64,000 nucleotides of DNA from Ensifer sp. IC4062. GTDB taxonomy: Bacteria > Pseudomonadota > Alphaproteobacteria > Rhizobiales > Rhizobiaceae. Under the pieces are notes generated by a model. It was not told the DNA's origin, searched no databases, and worked only from the letters and a program-made list of their open reading frames with translations. The stretch is taken from NCBI RefSeq assembly GCF_020193575.1, contig NZ_JADYVD010000019.1, positions 1 through 64,000 on the forward strand, in the 5' to 3' direction. This document shows, in pieces, positions 15,861-23,440 of the stretch (the first letter of the stretch is position 1; each line of letters starts with the position of its first letter). Position numbers and translations under genes: made by a program.

Positions 15861-17531
15861 TTACATGTTTGGATAGACGGGGCCTTCGCCCCCTTGGGGC
15901 GGCACCCAGTTGATGTTCTGGTTCGGGTCCTTGATGTCGCAGGTCTTGCAGTGCACGCAGTTCTGGGCGTTGATGACAAAGGTCGGCTTGCCGTCCTTCT
16001 CCACCCACTCGTAGACGCCGGCCGGACAGTAGCGCGACGAGGGACCGGCGTAAACGTCGTACTCAGAGCGCTTCTGCAGCTCCCAGTCCTTGACCTGCAG
16101 GTGAACCGGCTGGTTCTCCTCGTGATTGGTGTTCGACAGGAACACCGAGGAGAGCCGATCGAAGGTCAACACACCGTCCGGCTTCGGATAATCGATCTTC
16201 TGGTGCTGTTCGGCCGGTTCCAGCGATGCCGCGTCGCTCTTGCCATGCCTCAGCGTCCCGAAGAAGGAGAAGCCGAACAGCTGGTTCGTCCACATATCGA
16301 GGCCGCCGAGCGCGACGCCAACCGCGGTGCCGAACTTCGACCACAGCGGCTTGACGTTCCTCACCCGCTTCAGGTCGCGGCCGATGTCGCTCGCCCGCCA
16401 GGCATTTTCGATCTCGACCGGCTCGTCATTGGCGCGGCCGCTAGCGATCGCCTCGGCGAGCTTCTCCGCCGCCAGTATGCCCGACAGCATCGCGTTGTGG
16501 CTGCCCTTGATGCGCGGCACGTTGACGAAACCGGCCGAGCAGCCGATCAGCGCACCGCCGGGGAAGGAGAGCTTGGGCACCGACTGGTAACCACCCTCGG
16601 TGATGGCGCGGGCGCCATAGGAGAGGCGCTTGCCGCCTTCGAAGGTGCCGCGGATCACCGGATGCGTCTTGAAGCGCTGGAATTCCTCGAACGGATAGAG
16701 ATAGGGGTTCTTGTAATTGAGGTGAACGACGAAGCCGACCGCGACGAGGTTGTCCTCGAGGTGATAGAGGAACGAACCGCCGCCGGTTCTCATGTCGAGC
16801 GGCCAACCGAAAGAATGCTGTACCAGGCCCGGCTTGTGGTTTTCCGGCCTTACCTCCCAGAGCTCCTTGAGGCCGATGCCGAATTTCGGTATGTCGCGGC
16901 CTGCCCCGAGCTTGTATTTGGCGATCAGTTCCTTGGCGAGCGAGCCGCGCACGCCCTCACCGATCAGCGTGTATTTGCCGAGAAGCGCCATGCCACGGGC
17001 GAAATTCGGCCCCGGCTCGCCGGAGCGTTCGATGCCCATGTCGCCGGTGGCAACGCCGATCACCGCGCCCTCGTCGTTGTAGAGTACTTCGGTCGCGGCG
17101 AAGCCCGGATAGATCTCGACGCCCAAGGCTTCCGCCTTAGTCGCAAGCCAGCGACAGACGTTTCCGAGCGAGACGATGTAGTTGCCGTGATTGTTCATCA
17201 GCGGCGGCATCAGGAAATTCGGCAGGCGGATCGAGCCGGCTGGACCCAAGAACAGGAAATGATCGTCGGTGACCTCCGTCTTGAACGGATGGTCCGGCTC
17301 GTCGCGCCAGCCGGGCAACAGCCGGTCGATACCAACAGGGTCAACGACGGCGCCGGAGAGGATATGCGCGCCGACTTCCGCGCCCTTTTCGAGCACCACA
17401 ACCGAGAGCTCCGGATTGACCTGCTTCAGCCTGATCGCCGCCGCAAGACCGGCCGGACCGGCCCCGACGATCACCACGTCGAATTCCATGCTCTCGCGTT
17501 CCGGCAGTTCCATCGCCTCGGTCATTATCAT
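15861..17531 (-). CDS. Electron transfer flavoprotein-ubiquinone oxidoreductase (ETF-QO)
   Basis: A 556-residue membrane-associated flavoprotein that passes electrons from reduced ETF (acyl-CoA, sarcosine and branched-chain acid oxidation) to ubiquinone. N-terminal FAD-binding Rossmann motif VVIVGAGPAGLAAAIRL (about residues 19-35), substrate/FAD motif GAHILSGAVVDP, a hydrophobic quinone-binding region with GCSAGFVNVPRIKGSHNAMLSGILAAE, and a C-terminal [4Fe-4S] ferredoxin-like domain with Cys in RYCPAGVYEW and NCVHCKTCDIKDPNQNINWVPP. Length and order match bacterial ETF-QO. GGAGAGC precedes the ATG at 17531; an ATG two codons later is possible. A MerR-type operator-like sequence lies about 155 bp upstream. 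Confidence 0.95.
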   Translation of the reverse strand: MIMTEAMELPERESMEFDVVIVGAGPAGLAAAIRLKQVNPELSVVVLEKGAEVGAHILSGAVVDPVGIDRLLPGWRDEPDHPFKTEVTDDHFLFLGPAGSIRLPNFLMPPLMNNHGNYIVSLGNVCRWLATKAEALGVEIYPGFAATEVLYNDEGAVIGVATGDMGIERSGEPGPNFARGMALLGKYTLIGEGVRGSLAKELIAKYKLGAGRDIPKFGIGLKELWEVRPENHKPGLVQHSFGWPLDMRTGGGSFLYHLEDNLVAVGFVVHLNYKNPYLYPFEEFQRFKTHPVIRGTFEGGKRLSYGARAITEGGYQSVPKLSFPGGALIGCSAGFVNVPRIKGSHNAMLSGILAAEKLAEAIASGRANDEPVEIENAWRASDIGRDLKRVRNVKPLWSKFGTAVGVALGGLDMWTNQLFGFSFFGTLRHGKSDAASLEPAEQHQKIDYPKPDGVLTFDRLSSVFLSNTNHEENQPVHLQVKDWELQKRSEYDVYAGPSSRYCPAGVYEWVEKDGKPTFVINAQNCVHCKTCDIKDPNQNINWVPPQGGEGPVYPNM

Positions 17532-17840
17532 GCTCTCCAGTGTCGCCGGTCTTCCGCCGGTTCTGTTCCCAAGCTAAATCGTCCCGTCATGGCAAATGCG
17601 GTCGGCGTTGTCGAGCCGGGATGCGACAGACTATCTCCGCATTTGCGCATAACTTCATGAGATTACCACACATGTGGTATATTACTTAGACGTAAACGTA
17701 AATATCGGTACGATCATTGGTGGCCAAGACTGCTTGCTTTTGCCGCAGCCGCATGCGAGGAGGCCCACCCTTCCTTTTCAGCGCAACGCCGGAAAACAGC
17801 AAACATTTTTCCTAGACCTGCTCAAGACACGGAGAACGTC
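17532..17840. other. Divergent promoter region, ETF-QO and Hsp70-like genes
   Basis: These 309 bases contain no gene. The core 17655-17715 is AT-rich and has two symmetry elements: TACCACA/TGTGGTA with a 2-bp spacer (17664-17679) and a GACGTAAACGTAAA block (17689-17702). Both lie between the two divergent start codons and could serve either gene. Confidence 0.55.
17664..17702. promoter_or_regulatory. Inverted repeat and ACGTAAACGT block, candidate operators
   Basis: TACCACA (17664-17670), CA, TGTGGTA (17673-17679) is a perfect inverted repeat. Ten bases further on, GACGTAAACGTAAA (17689-17702) resembles the ACGT-N2-ACGT core of operators bound by MerR-family LiuR/AtuR-type regulators of branched-chain amino acid and acyl-CoA breakdown, with an imperfect left arm. 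ETF-QO is a plausible member of such a regulon. Resemblance only. Confidence 0.35.
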
Positions 17841-19133
17841 ATGGCATCCGCCCTCGGCCTCGATTTCGGCACAACCAATTCTGTGCTGGCATTGTCGCAG
17901 GGCACTTCGACCCGTTCCGTTGTCGTCGAAAGCTCTACCGGCAAATCAGACACGACGCGGACGGCACTTTCGTTCCTGAAGAGAGCAGACCGCGGGCCGT
18001 TACAGATCGAAGCGGGACAGGCGGCGATCCGGGAATTCATCGACAATCCCGGCGAATGCCGTTTCCTCCAGTCGATCAAGACATTCGCTGCGAGTTCGTT
18101 GTTCCAGGGCACATTGGTCTTCGCCAAGCGGCACGATTTCGAGGACCTCATGTACGCATTCCTCGCGCGGTTGAGGGACTATGCCGGTAGTGAATGGAGC
18201 AGCGCGCTGACACGGATCATCGTCGGGCGTCCGGTGCAGTTTGCGGGCGCCAACCCGGACGAAAGACTGGCACTCGAGCGTTACAATCGCGCCTTGGCAC
18301 GCTTTGACTTTCCCGAGGTCCATTACGTCTACGAACCGGTTGCGGCCGCCTTTTATTTTGCGCGCACGCTCGACAGGGACGCGACCGTGCTCGTCGCCGA
18401 TTTTGGCGGCGGCACGACCGACTATTCAATCATCCGCTTCGAGAGCAAGGGTGGCCGGCTGACGGCGACGCCGGTCGGGCATTCCGGCGTCGGCATCGCC
18501 GGCGATCATTTTGATTTCCGCATCATCGACAATATCGTCTCACCGCTCATCGGAAAGGGGAGTCTGTTCAAGAGCTTCGACAAGCTGCTTGAAGTGCCGT
18601 CGAGCTACTACGCCAATTTCGGCCGCTGGAACCAGCTTTCGATCTTCAAGACGCTGAAGGACTTTTCCGAGCTGAAAAAACTCGTCCGGGCGAGCCTTGA
18701 GCCGGAAAAGCTCGAAGCCTTCGTGGATCTGATCGAACACGACGAAGGTTACCCGCTATACCAGGCGGTCTCGGCCACCAAGATGCGACTGTCGCAGGAG
18801 GAAGAAACCGAGTTCTTCTTTGCGCCGCTCGGGGAGCGGGCTCGCACGGCGGTTCGGCGCGCCGACTTCGAGACCTGGATCGCGCCTGACCTTGCCCGCA
18901 TCGAACAGGCACTCGATGAGGTGCTTCAAAAAACAGAGACGGTGCCGGCAATGATCGACAAGGTATTCCTCACCGGCGGCACCTCCTTCGTACCGGCGGT
19001 AAAACGCATATTCGACAGCCGTTTCGACCGGACAAAGATCGAAAGCGGCGGAGAACTGCTCTCGATCGCACACGGGCTGGCATTGATCGGCGAGCGGCAG
19101 GACATCGCGACCTGGACGGCTGAAGCCGCCTGA
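17841..19133 (+). CDS. Hsp70 family protein, short YegD-like
   Basis: A 430-residue protein with the actin/Hsp70 ATPase fold: phosphate-1 loop LGLDFGTTNSVLAL (residues 4-17), phosphate-2 VADFGGGTTDYSIIRF (about 182-197), and adenosine motif VFLTGGTSFVPAVKRIF (near 375-391). DnaK has about 640 residues; this one ends soon after the ATPase domain and lacks the C-terminal beta-sandwich peptide-binding domain and lid, as in E. coli YegD. It may therefore act as a nucleotide-driven switch rather than a general folding chaperone. It is followed 40 bp later by the uracil-DNA glycosylase gene on the same strand. Confidence 0.9.
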   Translation: MASALGLDFGTTNSVLALSQGTSTRSVVVESSTGKSDTTRTALSFLKRADRGPLQIEAGQAAIREFIDNPGECRFLQSIKTFAASSLFQGTLVFAKRHDFEDLMYAFLARLRDYAGSEWSSALTRIIVGRPVQFAGANPDERLALERYNRALARFDFPEVHYVYEPVAAAFYFARTLDRDATVLVADFGGGTTDYSIIRFESKGGRLTATPVGHSGVGIAGDHFDFRIIDNIVSPLIGKGSLFKSFDKLLEVPSSYYANFGRWNQLSIFKTLKDFSELKKLVRASLEPEKLEAFVDLIEHDEGYPLYQAVSATKMRLSQEEETEFFFAPLGERARTAVRRADFETWIAPDLARIEQALDEVLQKTETVPAMIDKVFLTGGTSFVPAVKRIFDSRFDRTKIESGGELLSIAHGLALIGERQDIATWTAEAA

Positions 19134-19173
19134 TGCCGCTGGACCCCACCCGCCGATCTGCTAAATTCGCGTC

Positions 19174-20058
19174 ATGATCCCGGCCAACCACCTTTCCCCC
19201 GCAGAGCTTGCTGCCCTTCTCGCCTTCCATGCGGATGCGGGAGTCGAATGGCTGCTGGAGGATGAGGCCGTCGACCGGTTCGCGGAGTTCGAGGCGATGA
19301 AGGCGAAGCGCGCGGACGCGCGCAGCGCCCCGCAAAGCGCTCCGACGGGCACCGGCCAAAGGCAAGACGCGAGAGCGGAGCCGGCGACACCCACCCCGTC
19401 CCGCAATGCCGGTCCTGCAGCGCCGGCAGCCTCCCCGCCGTCTGTCGCGATTCCCGACGAGCAGGCTATCAAAGAGGCCAGATTCGCCGCGGAAACAGCG
19501 CGCTCGTTGCAGGAACTCAGAACGGCAATGGAATCCTTCAACCATTGCAACCTGAAGAACAGCGCCCGCAATCTCGTCTTCTGCGAGGGCGACCCCGCGT
19601 CCGGGATCATGATCGTCGGACCGATGCCCTATGCGGACGACGATCGTGATGGTCAGCCATTCGCCGGAAGGCTGGGTGAAATGCTCGAGCGCATGCTTTT
19701 CGGAATCGGCCTCGCCCGGCAGGACGTGCTGCTAACCAACGTCGTACCCTGGCGTCCGCCGGGAAATCGCGTTCCTTCCGGCCGCGAGGCGGATATCTGC
19801 CGCCCCTTCATTGAGCGGCAGATCGCGCTCGCCGAGCCTAAACAATTGCTGATTCTCGGAAACTTCACCGCTCGCTTTTTTTTCGGCGGTGCCGATACGA
19901 TCTATCAATTGCGCGGGGAATGGCGCGAACTCTCCGCAGGCGGCCACCGTGTCCCGGCGCTGGCAACCCTGCATCCCCAGGATCTCGTGACCGCGCCAGT
20001 CAACAAGCGTTTTGCCTGGCAAGATCTGCTCGTCTTCAAGGCGAAGATCAACGGCTAA
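19174..20058 (+). CDS. Uracil-DNA glycosylase, family 4-like, with disordered N-terminal linker
   Basis: A 294-residue protein. Residues 1-50 form a short helical segment, about 50-97 are Pro/Ala-rich and likely disordered, and the glycosylase domain covers about 110-294. It starts with FNHCNLKNSARNLVFCEGD and continues with GPMPYADDDRDGQPFAGRLGEMLERML, the equivalent of the family motif GEAPGxxED..G.PFVG. Then come LLTNVVPWRPPGNRVPSGREADICRPFIERQI, LLILGNFTARFFF, and the HP motif TLHPQDLVTAPVNKRFAWQDLL. It removes uracil from DNA in base excision repair. Altered motif A (GPMP for GEAP) and only two cysteines near the site (family 4 usually uses four for a [4Fe-4S] cluster) are unusual. Confidence 0.88.
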   Translation: MIPANHLSPAELAALLAFHADAGVEWLLEDEAVDRFAEFEAMKAKRADARSAPQSAPTGTGQRQDARAEPATPTPSRNAGPAAPAASPPSVAIPDEQAIKEARFAAETARSLQELRTAMESFNHCNLKNSARNLVFCEGDPASGIMIVGPMPYADDDRDGQPFAGRLGEMLERMLFGIGLARQDVLLTNVVPWRPPGNRVPSGREADICRPFIERQIALAEPKQLLILGNFTARFFFGGADTIYQLRGEWRELSAGGHRVPALATLHPQDLVTAPVNKRFAWQDLLVFKAKING

Positions 20059-20198
20059 CAAGTTCCGCGCTAATTCATGAACAAATGGTGAAAAAAGCCA
20101 TGCGAATTGCGCATGCCAGCGCCGCGTTTTAATGCATTGCAAAATCGATGCTGCATCGCAATATGGGCACGTGGGAGGAATGGAAAAGGAAATGAACC

Positions 20199-20378
20199 AT
20201 GACTGCCCGCTTTCGTCCGATTCACAGCAGCTTTGAGACGCTCCGCCATGCCGGCGCCGCGCTGCGGACGCCTTTCAACACTTTCGGCACGGCAGCCAAC
20301 GAGCAGATGACGGCAATCGGGTTTACCCGCACCACGCGCCGGCCGGCACAGATCTACGCCGAATTCATCCAACGCTAA
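20199..20378 (+). CDS. Small uncharacterised basic protein (59 aa)
   Basis: ATG at 20199, stop at 20376-20378. The product begins MTARFRPIHSSFETLRHAG and ends QIYAEFIQR. GGAAAAGGAAATGAACC precedes the start, giving a good ribosome site. Codon third positions are GC-rich like neighbouring genes, and the reading frame has no internal stop. No signal peptide, membrane span or known domain. A second small ORF follows 58 bp later on the same strand. Confidence 0.5.
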   Translation: MTARFRPIHSSFETLRHAGAALRTPFNTFGTAANEQMTAIGFTRTTRRPAQIYAEFIQR

Positions 20379-20436
20379 CGATCGCGCGGAGCACTCAGCT
20401 CCGCGACGTGCGTTCCGGGTCAGAAGGAAAAGGATC

Positions 20437-20592
20437 ATGGCCAATCCGCTTGCCAACATTCGGGTTCTGCTCGACACGATCTCCGACATCGGCACAGCGG
20501 TGCGAGCCTCGCGCGAATACAGTCGCTTGAGCACAATCAAGGACTCGCGGCGCGCCCACCGTGTCGCCGTCAGCCCGCTGCTGCCGAACTAA
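20437..20592 (+). CDS. Small uncharacterised protein (51 aa)
   Basis: ATG at 20437, stop at 20590-20592. The product begins MANPLANIRVLLDTISDIGT and ends with a basic tail (RRAHRVAVSPLLPN). AAGGAAAAGGATC lies directly upstream, a strong ribosome site. It has an amphipathic helix-like first half. No recognised domain. Together with the 59-aa ORF it may form a small bicistronic unit between the glycosylase and the MFS gene. Confidence 0.5.
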   Translation: MANPLANIRVLLDTISDIGTAVRASREYSRLSTIKDSRRAHRVAVSPLLPN

Positions 20593-20777
20593 TTCTTCCG
20601 TCCTGCTTCTTTTTGCCATCGACTGTCGCAATCGACAGCGTCAAAAGATTTCGATAAAGCCACACTCATTCCGATCCGCGGAGTGAGCTGGCGAACGTCC
20701 GATCGACCGCTCCTTCTCGTCCCCGGGCGTTTCTCCGCAACGGCTGAAGACGACACCGGCAATGTCCAGGAGCGCCG

Positions 20778-22064
20778 ATGCTGGCCAGTCTCGCTTCCGT
20801 TTTCAGCCTGATGCTCTCCACCTTGCTGATGATGGTGGCGTTCGGGCTGCAAAGCTACGTCATTCCCGTCCGCTCGGTGGCCGAAAGCTGGTCAACGCTC
20901 ACGGTCTCGATCTTCGCTACCGGCTACACGCTCGGCTTCACGCTCTCCTGCATCGTCACGCCAAAATTCGTGCTGCGGGTCGGGCATGTCCGCGTCTTTA
21001 CAGCGCTGATCACCCTGCTCTCGATTGCCATCCTGATGTGCGGGCTTGTCGTCGACTGGCGTGCCTGGATCGCCTTTCGGGCAATCTCCGGCTTTGCAAT
21101 TTCAGGAAGCTATCTCGTCATCGAGAGCTGGCTCAACGAGCGCGTAACGAACGCAAACCGCGGTCTGCTCTTTTCGCTCTACCTCATCACAACGATGGTC
21201 GGGACGATCGGTGGCCAATACTTGGTGCCGCTCGGCGATCCGACCAACACGTCACTGTTCATTCTCTGCGGTGTGCTGTTTTCGCTGGCGCTGTTGCCGA
21301 CGGCGCTTTCCTCATCGCCCATGCCCGCCCCGCCGACACAGGCAAAGTTCGATATTCCGGGTCTCTTCCGCCGGTCGCCGGTCGCCGTCGTAGGCGGCGT
21401 TCTCGCCGGCGCGCTTTCCGGCGCCTGGCTCAATCTCGGCGGCGTCTTCACTCAGAGGATCGGGCTTTCAACCGCCGAGGGCGCCACGCTGCTTGCATCG
21501 CTGCTCACGGGCAGCGCGCTCTCGCAGATACCGATCGGCCGCGCTTCGGACCGGATGGACCGGCGCATCGTCATGGTCGGCTGTGGTATTGTCGGCGTCA
21601 TCTCATGCCTCGTCATGTCCGTTTCGATCGGCAGCAGCCCGGCGACGCTGTATCTCGTCGCCGCCTGCATCGGCAGCGTGCTCTTTCCGATCTATGCGCT
21701 CAACGTCTCGCACGCCAACGATCTCGCCCGCCCGAACGAATACGTGGAAATCTCGTCGGGCCTGATGATCACCTATGGCATCGGAACGATCGTTGGACCG
21801 TTGATAGTGGGTCCGGTCATGGACCGCTTCGGTCCCGCGGCGCTGTTCGTTGTTCTTGCCGTCTATTTCGCGCTTTACGGTGGCTATGCCGCCTGGCGCA
21901 TCCTGAGGCGAGAGCAGCACCAGGGACTCGTCGCCAAGACCGACTTCCAGGCGACCACGGTCCTCCCGACGCCAGGTCCCGACGTGACGAGCCCGATCGC
22001 TCAGCAGGCGGATATGCTCATCAGCGACGACACCGTTCCCATTTGGGAGAGGCAGCCGGAATAG
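20778..22064 (+). CDS. MFS transporter, YcaD-like
   Basis: A 428-residue major facilitator with 12 predicted helices. AGGAG lies 5 nt before the ATG at 20778. The N-terminal half has GFTLSCIVTPKFVLRVGHVRVF (the loop 2-3 motif of this group), FRAISGFAISGSYLVIESWLNERVTNANRGLLFSLYL, typical of YcaD/TsgA-like proteins (ESWLN......RG...S.Y). The second half has IPIGRASDRMDRRIVMVGCG (loop 8-9 motif). The C-terminal 45 residues are polar and cytoplasmic. Substrate unknown. Confidence 0.88.
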   Translation: MLASLASVFSLMLSTLLMMVAFGLQSYVIPVRSVAESWSTLTVSIFATGYTLGFTLSCIVTPKFVLRVGHVRVFTALITLLSIAILMCGLVVDWRAWIAFRAISGFAISGSYLVIESWLNERVTNANRGLLFSLYLITTMVGTIGGQYLVPLGDPTNTSLFILCGVLFSLALLPTALSSSPMPAPPTQAKFDIPGLFRRSPVAVVGGVLAGALSGAWLNLGGVFTQRIGLSTAEGATLLASLLTGSALSQIPIGRASDRMDRRIVMVGCGIVGVISCLVMSVSIGSSPATLYLVAACIGSVLFPIYALNVSHANDLARPNEYVEISSGLMITYGIGTIVGPLIVGPVMDRFGPAALFVVLAVYFALYGGYAAWRILRREQHQGLVAKTDFQATTVLPTPGPDVTSPIAQQADMLISDDTVPIWERQPE

Positions 22065-22079
22065 GCTGGCGAGCAATCG

Positions 22080-23018
22080 TCAACCTTGCGGCGTCACATG
22101 CTTGCGGGCGCCCCTGCGCTCCAATCCCAACTGATGCTCGCGAAAGATGATGAAGATGCCGGCAGAGACAACGATCGCGGTGCCCGCCAACATGGTTCGC
22201 GTCGGGATGTCACCGAAGAGAAAATAACCGACGGCAATACCCAGTACGATCGACGTGTACTCGAACGGCGCGATCGTCGACATGTCGGCGTGACGGTAGC
22301 TTTCCGTCAGCAGGATCTGCGCGACGCCTCCACAGAAGCCGGCGACCATCAAGAGCAGGAAGGATGTCCAGGACATTGCCGGCCAGCCGAACGGCAGAGT
22401 CGCAAGCGAAAACAGCGAGGCCGACAGGGAGAAATAGAGCACGATTGTGTGCGTTCGCTCGAACTTCACGAGCTTGCGCACGAGCACCATCGCCATCGCC
22501 CCAAGCGCCGCCGAAGCCAGCACGGCAGCTGCACCAAGCGCCTCGGACGAGCCGAACCCTCCATTCTGGAACAGCGTCAACCGGGGCCAGGTGATGATCA
22601 GCACGCCCATGAGCCCAATGATGACTGCCGACCACCGGTAGAGCCGCACGGTCTCCCGGAGAAAGACGGCTGCGAAGATGACGGCGAGCAGCGGCATGGC
22701 GTAGCCGATCGAGATCGCCTCCGGCAGCGGGAGGTGGACGAGCCCATAGAAGCCGCAACTCATCGAGAGAATGCCTACGAAGCCTCGCGCTATATGTCCC
22801 GTCAGGTTCTTGGTCCTGAACGCATCACGCAACTGGCCGCGGAGCGCGAGAAAACCCAGGATCGGCACCATCGCAAAGGCGGAACGGTAGAAGGTAATCT
22901 GGCCAGTAGCGATGCCGTCGCCCGCAGCCTTGATACAGGTGGACATGCAAACGAAGATGATGACGGAAAGCACCTTGAGCAGGATTCCCTTCATCGGGCT
23001 TTGGATGTCCGCATCCAT
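22080..23018 (-). CDS. DMT superfamily (EamA) transporter
   Basis: A 312-residue inner-membrane protein with about 10 helices arranged as two EamA repeats. The first contains ITFYRSAFAMVPIL and LPLPEAISIGYAMPLLAVIFAAVFLRETV; the second SYRHADMSTIAPFEYTSIVLGIAVGYFLFGDIPT, both classic EamA signatures. The ATG at 23018 is preferred over a GTG at 23027. Convergent with the MFS gene, 15 bp between stops. Members export amino acids, metabolites or riboflavin-type compounds; substrate not evident. Confidence 0.88.
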   Translation of the reverse strand: MDADIQSPMKGILLKVLSVIIFVCMSTCIKAAGDGIATGQITFYRSAFAMVPILGFLALRGQLRDAFRTKNLTGHIARGFVGILSMSCGFYGLVHLPLPEAISIGYAMPLLAVIFAAVFLRETVRLYRWSAVIIGLMGVLIITWPRLTLFQNGGFGSSEALGAAAVLASAALGAMAMVLVRKLVKFERTHTIVLYFSLSASLFSLATLPFGWPAMSWTSFLLLMVAGFCGGVAQILLTESYRHADMSTIAPFEYTSIVLGIAVGYFLFGDIPTRTMLAGTAIVVSAGIFIIFREHQLGLERRGARKHVTPQG

Positions 23019-23440
23019 CAAACGCACTTTTCAAATGCCGCCGGCCAATGCAGAAAGAATTTCGGCCGAGGAAGACGCGGCAGAAAAGCCGCAGGAAGGT
23101 CGCGCCTAGTCTAGCGGCGACATGGCGGAATATGGATCAAATTTCTTGATGGATGGCATTTTTTCTTGATGCGACGCCAATTGCGGCCTTGGCTCTCCGA
23201 GATTTTTTAGCAAGCGCGAAAAAGTCCATTCCGATTTAGTTCTTGTTAGTGACGCTTCTGTAAACCACTGATCGATAAGGGAACGGGAAGAATACCGGAA
23301 GCCACGTCTTGTCCGTCGGGGTGCGGTCACCGGCATCACAATCGTGTGGCAAAGCTTGGCTTTTCGCCCCTTGGGCTTTTCACCATCAAAGGCGCCCTCT
23401 ACAAATCGTATGTATAGCGAAGGCGCAAGCGAGACTGACC

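Noticed and set aside
15792-17660. 622-codon frame antisense to ETF-QO
   Set aside because: It is a shadow of a high-GC gene on the opposite strand. ETF-QO has complete FAD and 4Fe-4S motifs, while this frame has none.
20762-22150. 462-codon frame overlapping the MFS gene in another frame
   Set aside because: Arg/His-rich shadow translation; the MFS frame has helices, loop motifs and a good ribosome site.
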